Made by a program: the position numbers and the translations under genes. Of a stretch of DNA of 7,731 bases, positions 1-6,011 are shown in pieces. Numbering within the stretch: position 1 is the stretch's first letter; every line of letters begins with the position of its first letter. Source of the DNA: Enterococcus_E cecorum_B (lineage in GTDB: Bacteria; Bacillota; Bacilli; Lactobacillales; Enterococcaceae); NCBI GenBank assembly GCA_946499615.1, contig CAMMST010000073.1, positions 1 to 7,731 on the forward strand. Direction: 5' to 3'. The notes below the pieces were generated by a model that was not told where the DNA came from, made no database searches, and saw nothing but the letters and a program-made list of their open reading frames with translations.

Positions 1-10
1 TTTATTGATG

Positions 11-171
11 GTGTTCTTATCTACTCCACGGCGTTTAGCAGCTAGACATTGTGAAATTCGCCCTCCCGCTTGAGAAAATCTCCTTTCATCCGATTTTCCA
101 AGCGGTAGGTAAGCACACGAATTTCTTCGAGGCTTCCCTAGCTGCTTCACGACCTTATTCTGTGTTCTTAT
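11..171. repeat. Structured inverted-repeat element bounded by 10-base direct repeats, between ntpG and the expected ntpA
   Basis: The perfect repeat GTGTTCTTAT occurs at 11-20 and 162-171. Between the copies lie three nested stems. The outer is 37-45 with 138-146 (9 pairs, AGCAGCTAG/CTAGCTGCT). The middle is 53-60 with 118-125 (8 pairs, GAAATTCG/CGAATTTC). The inner is 66-80 with 92-105 (14 pairs, one bulged A at 73, 11-base loop), extendable by three pairs (62-64 with 107-109) past a mismatch. GC is about 49% over 21-160, clearly richer than the flanks. No convincing protein is encoded: the minus-strand frame stays open but lacks a sensible start. The right repeat contains the ntpG stop codon (168-170), so an insertion that duplicated its target would leave ntpG intact. 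It could be a small mobile or structured-RNA element, or a native mRNA structure placed before ntpA. The stems are certain as sequence; function and mobility are inferred. I could not match it to a known RNA family. Confidence 0.55.
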
Positions 172-479
172 AGAATATTTTGTCCGACGGCTTTTTCGAC
201 GCGGTCTCGGATATTTTGTTGGCCGATTCCTAAGCTTCCTGAATGGTTAGGGATGAGGACAATCGCTGGGGTCATTACTTCATCGTAACGCGCAATGGTT
301 TCACTAACCTTTTGCGCATATTCCTCTGTAATGTAAATGACACCATAATCTTTATCAGCCATTTCTTCAATCGCTTGACGAATTTCAGGAGCTGTATCGA
401 CAAAACGTACATCAAAACCAAATAATTTGAAAGGTAATACTGAATCTTTATCACCAATAACACCAATTTTATAAGTCAT
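168..479 (-). CDS. ntpG: V-type Na+-ATPase subunit G (central-stalk subunit, F-subunit family)
   Basis: This 103-residue protein belongs to the V-type ATPase F-subunit family, called NtpG in E. hirae. It binds NtpD to form the central shaft that turns inside the A3B3 head. The sequence shows the small alpha/beta fold expected: an opening strand and turn (YKIGVIGDKDSVLPFKLFGF, residues 3-22), a second strand around VIYITEEYA, and a third, PAIVLIPN, near residue 71. The length equals that of E. hirae NtpG as I remember it. Its ATG overlaps the end of ntpC by 11 bases, and an AAAGGATGAG ribosome site lies inside ntpC, so the two are probably translationally coupled. The stop codon sits inside the right copy of the direct repeat that bounds the structured element downstream. 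No NtpA coding sequence follows within the window. Family assignment is strong; rotor function is inferred from the family. Confidence 0.93.
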   Translation of the reverse strand: MTYKIGVIGDKDSVLPFKLFGFDVRFVDTAPEIRQAIEEMADKDYGVIYITEEYAQKVSETIARYDEVMTPAIVLIPNHSGSLGIGQQNIRDRVEKAVGQNIL

Positions 480-1461
480 AAGTCAGTCTCATCCTTTCTT
501 TGATTTCTTGATTGGTAAAGCCACTGCGTTTTCCAACAATAATGGTCCGTAAATTCTTCGTTTCAACTTCTTTTGCATTTAAGTAAGCTAAAAGTGGTAA
601 AGGACCAAAAGCAACGGATGTGGCACGGACATAATGATCTGTTAAGAAATTATCCTTGATTTTTTCTAAAAGATGGAAGTTCAACTTATTATCACGTAAA
701 GCCTCTTGTAATAACTCACCATAATTACTATTTAGTAAATAGTCTACAAAAGTCGCTTCATCTTCTTTGCAAAAACGCAGTAATTCTTCTTTATCAATAC
801 TGCCACAGCTTGAAAGAACCCCAGTCATAAATGCTTGACTACGATTTTGGACAATCCCGCGACCGGCTGTGATAATATTGGTCAAATCAATAAAACCGAT
901 AATTTCATCTAACAGTTCGGGATAACCTAGTTGTTCACCGATTTTACGTTGCATTCTTAAAAAGGCGCGATCATAAATGACATCGATTCCTTGAATGACT
1001 TTTGATTCTTCCAAATATTCACGTACTTCTAAAATGCTCGCCATCAAATCTTCGGGTAATTGTGAGACCCCCGTTTTAATGGCACTCTTTAAAGTATCGA
1101 AATCGTAAAAGCCATCATAAATACATAGATAATCATAATCTTGATCTAAAACTTGTGCCTTGGTCAAAACTTTCAAATTGTGGAAAGTGTAACGCATGGT
1201 ATAAATCCAAATAACCTCTTTTTCAGGTGCTAAATCTATCAGTTCTGAAATTGTATTTTCGATATCATGATTCAAATTTTGCTCAAAATGATAAGCAAAA
1301 TTTTCCCCAAGATAGTCTTGATAAACCGTATTGGATAAAATTTGAGACACTTGCTCTAAATCATTGGCTGCAACCAAGCGCTCAAAAGTGTCTTTGGAAA
1401 GCAAACTCGACTCACGAATTCGCACCAATGGATTGACCTCATGATAGGTAGGCTTACTCAT
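469..1461 (-). CDS. ntpC: V-type Na+-ATPase subunit C (rotor socket, AC39/d-type)
   Basis: This 330-residue protein belongs to the V-type ATPase subunit C family (the d or AC39 subunit of eukaryotes). It is a funnel-shaped, mostly helical protein that caps the membrane ring and connects it to the central shaft. The sequence is soluble, has no membrane segment, and begins with the typical N-terminal pattern NPLVRIRESSLL (residues 10-21). A central FIDLTNIITAGRGI segment matches the family's conserved region, and a tract near residues 294-314 (LAYLNAKEVETKNLRTIIVGK) matches the family C-terminus. The ATG is preceded by a strong ribosome site, AAGGAAGGTGATT, 15 bases after ntpE. The gene overlaps ntpG by 11 bases. 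Nothing appears truncated. The call rests on family resemblance and on the operon position E-C-G. Confidence 0.93.
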   Translation of the reverse strand: MSKPTYHEVNPLVRIRESSLLSKDTFERLVAANDLEQVSQILSNTVYQDYLGENFAYHFEQNLNHDIENTISELIDLAPEKEVIWIYTMRYTFHNLKVLTKAQVLDQDYDYLCIYDGFYDFDTLKSAIKTGVSQLPEDLMASILEVREYLEESKVIQGIDVIYDRAFLRMQRKIGEQLGYPELLDEIIGFIDLTNIITAGRGIVQNRSQAFMTGVLSSCGSIDKEELLRFCKEDEATFVDYLLNSNYGELLQEALRDNKLNFHLLEKIKDNFLTDHYVRATSVAFGPLPLLAYLNAKEVETKNLRTIIVGKRSGFTNQEIKERMRLTYDL

Positions 1462-1476
1462 TGAATCACCTTCCTT

Positions 1477-2061
1477 TTAATCAAACAACTGCTTAGCTAA
1501 ATCAAAACTCATCGTTGTTTGGATATCTTTAATTAAGTTTTCGAAAATAAAATTATATTGAACCCCACCGTCATCAATGATAAAGCCTGCTTGCTTGTTT
1601 ATCGTTTCATCCGCTAACTGCATAGAAAAAGGTAATTGTGCATTCAATTTCGCAATAAAATCAGCAGAATAAGCCTTTTTAGAATACTCACCGCTGATAA
1701 ATTGCACTTCATGATTTAAGTCTAAACTCGCTAAGGCTTGTTTTGCAAAATCTTGCATTTGCTCAGGTGACCAATCTGCCATTTCCTCAGCTGCTTGCAC
1801 AAATAATTGCTCTAAATAGCGTTGTTTTTCATTTAAAATGGTTTGTCTTGCTTCCACTTCTTGACGGTTATGAAGTTGTTTATATTTTTTATCCAGCATT
1901 TGTGCTTGTTTTTTCAGTTGACGTTCTTTGTCTTGTGCTAACAGGTTAAATTTTTGTTGATAGACTTCATCAAGACGTGCCAACTCTTTTTTCTCGAAAG
2001 CCTCACGTTCGCTGCGTGCTTGACTTTCGATTTGTTCGATAATATTGTCGATGGCACTCAT
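1477..2061 (-). CDS. ntpE: V-type Na+-ATPase subunit E (peripheral stalk)
   Basis: This 194-residue protein is the E subunit of the V-type ATPase peripheral stalk. It pairs with NtpF to hold the catalytic head against the turning rotor. Roughly residues 1-110 form a long charged helix rich in Lys, Glu and Gln with heptad character, as expected for the coiled-coil half. Residues from about 110 to 194 form the globular part that contacts the head, including the strand-turn segment AGFIIDDGGVQYNFIFENLI, typical of the family C-terminus. A GAGGTGAG ribosome site stands three bases before the ATG. The gap to ntpK is 15 bases and the gap to ntpC is 15 bases. The length is close to that of E. hirae NtpE. 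No anomaly is visible. Confidence 0.92.
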   Translation of the reverse strand: MSAIDNIIEQIESQARSEREAFEKKELARLDEVYQQKFNLLAQDKERQLKKQAQMLDKKYKQLHNRQEVEARQTILNEKQRYLEQLFVQAAEEMADWSPEQMQDFAKQALASLDLNHEVQFISGEYSKKAYSADFIAKLNAQLPFSMQLADETINKQAGFIIDDGGVQYNFIFENLIKDIQTTMSFDLAKQLFD

Positions 2062-2076
2062 TTTCTCACCTCGCGA

Positions 2077-2541
2077 TTACTTAGTTAGAATCATAATAGA
2101 GATAACGAAACCTAAAATGGCATAAGTTTCAACCATCGCTGCATAGATAATCCCTTTACTCATATGTTCTGGTTTTTTCGCTAAGATTTGGATACTTGCT
2201 GCAGAAACTTTACCTTGGGCGATCCCTGAACTTAAACCTGCAAAAGCAACTGGTAATGAAGCGGCAAGAAGTGTCAAACCTTTTACTAAATCCATGTTAG
2301 GAGAAGCTTGTAAGAAAATCATTACCGCGATAACGAAACCATATAAACCTTGTGTACCAGGAAGTAATTGTAGGACTAAAGATTGACCAAACTTTTCTGG
2401 TTGTGAAGTCGTTAACGCCGCAGCAGCTTCCCCGGTAAAACCTACCCCTTTAGCTGACCCAATTCCTGAAAAGATTGTTGCAATAGCCATACCAAAGACT
2501 GCTGCAATAAATCCACCATTTGCATTAAAAAATTCCATCAT
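2077..2541 (-). CDS. ntpK: V-type Na+-ATPase subunit K (16-kDa proteolipid, rotor ring c subunit)
   Basis: This 154-residue, four-helix proteolipid forms the membrane rotor ring that carries Na+. Hydrophobic helices lie at about 9-30, 55-78, 87-108 and 130-151, a tandem duplication of a two-helix unit. The ion-binding residues of E. hirae NtpK (L61, T64, Q65, Q110, E139, Y68, from memory) all appear, shifted by one: L60, T63 and Q64 in PGTQG, Y67, Q109 in SGIAQG, and E138 in AAMVETYAILGF. As in the E. hirae protein, only the last helix carries the carboxylate. This supports Na+ rather than H+ as the coupling ion. The start overlaps the ntpI stop as ATGA, with GGAGG nine bases upstream. A second ATG follows at once, so the true first residue could be Met2. 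Identity is very strong; ion specificity is inferred from conserved ligands. Confidence 0.97.
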   Translation of the reverse strand: MMEFFNANGGFIAAVFGMAIATIFSGIGSAKGVGFTGEAAAALTTSQPEKFGQSLVLQLLPGTQGLYGFVIAVMIFLQASPNMDLVKGLTLLAASLPVAFAGLSSGIAQGKVSAASIQILAKKPEHMSKGIIYAAMVETYAILGFVISIMILTK

Positions 2542-4529
2542 TTTTGATTTCCTCCATTGTTTTCATTATTCCATTTAATATTGACATGTTTTTCACTTGA
2601 TTTGAGTGGCATAAATTTACGTCCGCCACCTTCATAGAATTTACCAAAGTACTCTACATATTGTAAACGTACCCCATGCACATAAGCACCTAGTAAAGAT
2701 AAGAAAATGTTTAAAGCATGTAAAGCTAACAATAAGGCAATCCCTACTGTAAAGCGGACAACTGGCGGTAAGAAGCTAACGATTAAGTTAAACGCTGCTG
2801 CAATTGAGCCACCAGAGATACCTAAAGCCATTAAACGCGTATAGCTGACTAAATCGCCGACATAGCTACTGATACCATATAAATCATATAGCCCACCCAC
2901 AAAGCCTAATACTTTAGATTGACTATTAAAAGTTGGTATCAAGACGATTGAAGCCGCACCTAAAATAGCTAAGAACAGACCGATATAATAAACGGTTTGG
3001 CCTAAACCTAACATTTTACCTGCTACGGCTAAAAGTACGCCAACTAAGATTGCTTGCCAGGCAAATCCATTGGTAATTGCCGCTGCATAATCTTTTTTCT
3101 TTATATTTTGATAACCAGCTAAACTCAAACCAACTAAAATTTGAATAAAGCCAAAAATAACTGTTAATAATAAGATTTGAATGACATCATTGGTCGTAGA
3201 AAGAATCGGCTGATAAGGTAAACTTTCGCCAAAACAAGAATTATAAATAATCCCCCAAATAATTGTCGGAATACTTAAAATTTGGAAAAAGCGGACAAAG
3301 CGTTCGGTCCCACTTGGAAACACCATCACTTTTAATGCAATCGTCGTTCCGATAAGCATCAATACACCATAACCAATATCCGCAACCATCATCCCGAAAA
3401 AGACTAAAAAGAACGGGAACATCCATGGTGTTGGGTCAATTTCATTATATTTAGGTAAACTATATAATTCGATGAGCATCTCAAACGGACGAATCAACGG
3501 ATGGTTTTTCAATTTTGTTGGTACTTCTTGATCTATTTCTTCCGTTGTTGGATCTTCAAAATCAATATAGACTGTATCTGCGCCCAATTTTGCTGCTAAT
3601 TGTTGTGTTAAGAGATTGACTTCATCTTCGCCAACCCAACCTTGTAAAACCAATAAATGCTTGGTTGTCACTAACTTACTTTGCGCTTCTAAACGACTTT
3701 TTTGTGCCAATAAATATTCTTCAGCAATTTGTAACTTATCAATCCATTTGCGCTTTTGTCCAAGGGCTTCTGTTAGTTCTCTTTGCTCTTTGAATAATTG
3801 CTTTTTCTCTTGATCGATGGCTTTTAGACTATTTTTCACTGTCCCTTGAATGTCAATCCGTGTTCGAACCACACTAAAGCGACTAAATAAGGCTTTGACC
3901 ACAGTCTCTTCCACTTTTAAATAGATACAAGCAAAGGACGCTACCTTGGTATCATCATAAACTAATTCCAGATAAACATTATTTAAAGTGGATACTTCTT
4001 GTTTAAATGCCTCATAGTTTTCACTACCAATCTGACCAAAATAAACTTGGGTAGTAGCAGAGTCGAGGTTTTCAAAATTCAAATCTAAATTCTGCCAACA
4101 AAAGAGCTCGTCTTCTTTATCTGACAAATGACGTAGCTGTTGTTCGACGGTTTCCCATCTTTGCTTTAAATCAAAAATTTCACGTAATTGTTGCGTAATG
4201 ACTTCTTCTTTATGCAGTTGGTCCAAATCATACAAAGATAGATTTTGACGTTTTAATAATTGATTTTTAACCTTGATGCTACCATAATGGTTCACAAAAT
4301 CGATGGCTTCATTAATTTTTTGAATTTTTTGTTGGTAATCAAGCAAATCTTGGCTAATATCTTTAGGAGACACGCCGTCAAAATACTTATGAACCCATTT
4401 ATTTGATACATTTTGAACAAATACATCGCGCACTTGTACTTGCTGTAAATCTTGCAAGACTTTCAGCAATTCTTCTTGCCATTTACTTTGAGCAATCAGG
4501 GTTACTTTTTTCATTCTAGTGACTGCCAT
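2538..4529 (-). CDS. ntpI: V-type Na+-ATPase subunit I (membrane stator, a subunit)
   Basis: This 663-residue protein is the stator a-subunit of the V-type ATPase. It provides the ion half-channels against the K ring and anchors the peripheral stalks. Residues 1 to about 340 form the cytosolic arm, with long charged helices at roughly 54-140 and 235-290. From about residue 365 onward there are seven or eight membrane helices, starting near PWMFPFFLVFFGMMVADIGY. The essential arginine in the ring-facing helix is R565 in DLVSYTRLMALGISGGS, and a second conserved arginine is R621 in AYVHGVRLQYVEYFGKFYEG. They correspond to the two functional arginines of E. hirae NtpI. The ATG lies inside the end of ntpF (14-base overlap) with AAAGGTGATGG as ribosome site. 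The stop overlaps the ntpK start by four bases, which suggests coupled translation of stator and ring. Confidence 0.95.
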   Translation of the reverse strand: MAVTRMKKVTLIAQSKWQEELLKVLQDLQQVQVRDVFVQNVSNKWVHKYFDGVSPKDISQDLLDYQQKIQKINEAIDFVNHYGSIKVKNQLLKRQNLSLYDLDQLHKEEVITQQLREIFDLKQRWETVEQQLRHLSDKEDELFCWQNLDLNFENLDSATTQVYFGQIGSENYEAFKQEVSTLNNVYLELVYDDTKVASFACIYLKVEETVVKALFSRFSVVRTRIDIQGTVKNSLKAIDQEKKQLFKEQRELTEALGQKRKWIDKLQIAEEYLLAQKSRLEAQSKLVTTKHLLVLQGWVGEDEVNLLTQQLAAKLGADTVYIDFEDPTTEEIDQEVPTKLKNHPLIRPFEMLIELYSLPKYNEIDPTPWMFPFFLVFFGMMVADIGYGVLMLIGTTIALKVMVFPSGTERFVRFFQILSIPTIIWGIIYNSCFGESLPYQPILSTTNDVIQILLLTVIFGFIQILVGLSLAGYQNIKKKDYAAAITNGFAWQAILVGVLLAVAGKMLGLGQTVYYIGLFLAILGAASIVLIPTFNSQSKVLGFVGGLYDLYGISSYVGDLVSYTRLMALGISGGSIAAAFNLIVSFLPPVVRFTVGIALLLALHALNIFLSLLGAYVHGVRLQYVEYFGKFYEGGGRKFMPLKSSEKHVNIKWNNENNGGNQK

Positions 4530-4848
4530 AGGTTACCATCACCTTTTCAATCACTTGCGCAACTGCCTTTTGTGCATTTTCTTGATAACTTGCCTCTAAA
4601 TGCTGCTTAGTCGTAGCTACTTCTTTGGCTAATTTTTGCGCCTCTTGTGTCAAACTTTCTTGCTTTTGGGCTTCTGTTTTTTCAATAAAAGTCTTCACTT
4701 CAGCTTTATTTTGCGACAATTGAGCTTCATATTTATGTTGAAGTTCTAGTTCATAGTCTTTCATCTTTTGTCGTAAAGCCTGCATTTGCGCTTCATTTTT
4801 CGACTCCGTTGCTTTAATTTTATCAAGCACTTCTTGCAATTGATTCAC
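4516..4848 (-). CDS. ntpF: V-type Na+-ATPase subunit F (peripheral stalk), first gene of the ntp operon
   Basis: This is a short, highly charged, almost wholly helical protein with Lys/Glu/Gln-rich heptads from residue 4 to about 95, the expected form of the peripheral-stalk partner of NtpE. It is also called subunit G or H in other systems. The longest reading starts at GTG 4848 (110 residues). That GTG is only one base from the AAAGGA motif and looks like part of an extended ribosome site AAAGGATGTGA. The TTG at 4839 (codon 4) is better spaced, giving 107 residues starting with QEVLDKIKATE. I consider the TTG start at least as likely. Its end overlaps ntpI by 14 bases. The position ahead of ntpI matches the E. 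hirae order F-I-K-E-C-G. Low sequence complexity means the call leans on context as well as composition. Confidence 0.88.
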   Translation of the reverse strand: MNQLQEVLDKIKATESKNEAQMQALRQKMKDYELELQHKYEAQLSQNKAEVKTFIEKTEAQKQESLTQEAQKLAKEVATTKQHLEASYQENAQKAVAQVIEKVMVTYGSH

Positions 4849-4865
4849 ATCCTTTCAAATTTGGC

Positions 4866-4944
4866 TATATACGCTATACTTGTATCCGCCAATTTTAAGC
4901 ACCATTAAATCTCTATTAAACAAAAAAATTGACCATTTCTACAA
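4866..4944 (-). promoter_or_regulatory. Candidate promoter(s) of the ntp operon
   Basis: Two weak sigma-A-like candidates read toward ntpF. One has TTGGCG (4887-4892) and TATATA (4866-4871) with a 15-base spacer; it would start transcription almost at the ribosome site. The other has TTGTAG (4939-4944) and TTTAAT (4915-4920) with an 18-base spacer and a leader of about 60 bases. Neither is close to consensus, so the true start is uncertain. The second -35 lies inside the coding-like remnant. A promoter is expected somewhere here because ntpF has no gene on its strand upstream. Confidence 0.35.
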
Positions 4945-5121
4945 GAAGTCAGTCCTTCTCACCCCTTGAAGAACGCGATCCTTGAAGCATATGCTCAACC
5001 ATTTCGTAATATTCGATTTACATTGGATAGTATAGCAAAACTTACTGAAAAAGAAAAGGAAAAAATGAAAACACCATACCAAACGAAGTACTTGAAAACT
5101 TATAAAAACTCTTCATTTTAA
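4933..5121 (+). pseudogene. Coding-like 62-codon remnant of an unrecognised gene
   Basis: Between an in-frame TGA (4930-4932) and a TAA (5119-5121) the plus strand holds 62 sense codons with protein-like composition. It reads PFLQEVSPSHPLKNAILEAY at the start, then AQPFRNIRFTLDSIAKLTEK, and ends with a basic tail KYLKTYKNSSF. The charged, helix-prone pattern differs from the random AT-rich sequence that follows. No ATG with a ribosome site precedes it: the only ATG (5065) would leave 18 residues, and a TTG at 4966 has no Shine-Dalgarno motif. It therefore looks like the 3' end of a gene whose beginning has been lost. I do not recognise the family. It could also be a chance open frame. Confidence 0.4.
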
Positions 5122-5266
5122 TTACCTAAAAATATTTCTTCTATTATATTTATTTGTCTATAGGATTATTTATCGTTCGCTGAATTTATTAATTTTTCTT
5201 AAACATTTCTGAAAACACAATCATTCTCTTTTCAATCGTGAAAACCGCGCTGTTCACCCAAATTAT

Positions 5267-5315
5267 TAATATAACAAGCAAGCTCGAGAAAATAATACGA
5301 GGCTTTGTTATATTA
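5267..5315. repeat. Strong imperfect inverted repeat (hairpin) upstream of the Lrp-family gene
   Basis: TAATATAACAA at 5267-5277 pairs perfectly with TTGTTATATTA at 5305-5315 (11 pairs). Inside, CTCG at 5283-5286 pairs with CGAG at 5298-5301, leaving an 11-base loop and a small asymmetric internal loop. Neither side is followed by a long T run, so an intrinsic terminator is not convincing. It could be a regulatory-protein site, an RNA hairpin, or the scar of a small element. Confidence 0.5.
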
Positions 5316-5396
5316 TACAACTTGAATAGTTATATCTAAATACTTCTAATTAAAATCACACTATTTTTTAAAATTCGCTTTAAAGAATTAGTTGAC

Positions 5397-5457
5397 CTAA
5401 TATCAATCTAAAATCGCCATTCGTGAAAAGTTTAATTTTATTTTTGATTGAGGTTAG
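5397..5457. promoter_or_regulatory. Imperfect dyad upstream of the Lrp-family gene, possible operator
   Basis: CTAATATCAATC (5397-5408) and GATTGAGGTTAG (5446-5457) are complementary at 10 of 12 positions, plus one G-T pair, with 37 bases between them. They lie just upstream of the promoter at 5472-5500. Lrp/AsnC proteins often bind AT-rich, loosely symmetrical sites near their own gene, so this is a plausible autoregulatory site. This is inference from position and symmetry only. Confidence 0.3.
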
Positions 5458-5471
5458 ATTCATAATATTGC

Positions 5472-5500
5472 TTGCAAGTTGATAACGTAATCGCTAAAAT
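5472..5500 (+). promoter_or_regulatory. Sigma-A-type promoter of the Lrp-family gene
   Basis: TTGCAA (5472-5477) and TAAAAT (5495-5500) are separated by exactly 17 bases. Transcription would start near 5507, only a few bases before the ribosome site GGAGGGG (5511-5517), giving a very short leader. The -35 overlaps the perfect palindrome CTTGCAAG. Confidence 0.7.
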
Positions 5501-5523
5501 GAAGAATAAAGGAGGGGATATTT

Positions 5524-5967
5524 TTGGATGATTTAGATTACAAGATTTTGAATATCCTACAAAGAAATGGTCGTATTACCGTCAAGCAAATCGCTGAAGA
5601 GTGTTTTATTTCCTCTCCGTCGGTTTCTGTACGACTACAAAATTTAGAAAATAATGGCTTTATTAAAAATTACCAGGCAATGGTTAATTATCAAAAATTA
5701 GGTTATTCTATCAAAGCGTATGTGAACTGTGCCGTTAACGCGAAAGACAAGGATGCTTTTTACCAATATATTGAAGCAATTCCCAATGTCGTAGAATGTG
5801 ATTGTATTACTGGAGATTATTCTATGCTACTAAAGGTTTATTTCCCAAATACTGTCGACCTTGATAACTTTATTAACGCCTTACAACGCTTTGGAGACAC
5901 TAAGACGCATATTGTCTTTTCAACCAATGTAGGCCCTCGTGGCGTACAATTTCAAACCAATGCCTAA
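5524..5967 (+). CDS. Lrp/AsnC-family transcriptional regulator
   Basis: This 147-residue protein has the two-domain layout of the Lrp/AsnC family. Residues 1 to about 50 form the DNA-binding region: a first helix (LDYKILNILQRNGR), then ITVKQIAEECF and the recognition helix SSPSVSVRLQNLENNGFI. Residues of about 62-140 form the RAM ligand-binding and oligomerisation domain, with the family signature around VVECDCITGDYSMLLKVYF (residues 89-107). The start is TTG at 5524, chosen because GGAGGGG stands six bases upstream; the nearby ATG at 5528 is out of frame. The protein is a little shorter than E. coli Lrp (164). It has its own promoter, is divergent from the ntp operon and converges on dltD. 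Such proteins sense amino acids or related metabolites; the ligand and targets cannot be read here. Local or autogenous control is plausible but inferred. Confidence 0.92.
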   Translation: MDDLDYKILNILQRNGRITVKQIAEECFISSPSVSVRLQNLENNGFIKNYQAMVNYQKLGYSIKAYVNCAVNAKDKDAFYQYIEAIPNVVECDCITGDYSMLLKVYFPNTVDLDNFINALQRFGDTKTHIVFSTNVGPRGVQFQTNA

Positions 5968-5968
5968 C

Positions 5969-6007
5969 AAAAAGCTTCATCTCCTCACTTAGGAGATGAA
6001 GCTTTTT
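5969..6007. terminator. Bidirectional intrinsic terminator between the Lrp-family gene and dltD
   Basis: A 17-pair perfect stem (5969-5985 with 5991-6007) with the five-base loop CACTT is flanked by an A run on the left and seven Ts on the right. It therefore works in both directions. It starts two bases after the Lrp-family stop and ends four bases before the dltD stop, closing both convergent genes. Confidence 0.93.
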
Positions 6008-6011
6008 TTGT

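Larger units (their letters stand above)
5122..5470. other. AT-rich intergenic stretch with no gene
   Basis: This stretch is very AT-rich, with stops in all frames and no reading frame worth calling. It contains two inverted repeats listed separately (5267-5315 and 5397-5457). A repeated octamer CGTGAAAA occurs at about 5237 and 5422. I see no tRNA, rRNA or recognisable riboswitch in it. Confidence 0.6.

Noticed and set aside
42..89. A 15-codon minus-strand reading frame (MKGDFLKREGEFHNV) inside the structured element.
   Set aside because: It is too short, lies across the stem sequences, has no well-spaced ribosome site and resembles no known peptide.
1..167. A minus-strand frame open through the whole element to the window edge, ending in LAAKRRGVDKNTINK.
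   Set aside because: It has no start codon with a ribosome site, its composition is odd, and the sequence is better explained by the palindromic stems.
243..425. Plus-strand reading frames antisense to the ntp genes (also near 1227-1436, 1743-1949 and 3616-3813).
   Set aside because: They are shadows of well-supported minus-strand genes and have no family resemblance or ribosome sites.
5065..5121. ATG-initiated 18-residue frame MKTPYQTKYLKTYKNSSF.
   Set aside because: The coding-like pattern continues far upstream of this ATG, so it is more likely internal to a remnant than a separate small gene.
5528..5530. ATG just after the TTG as the start of the Lrp-family gene.
   Set aside because: It is out of frame with the protein; only the TTG at 5524 reads into the helix-turn-helix domain.
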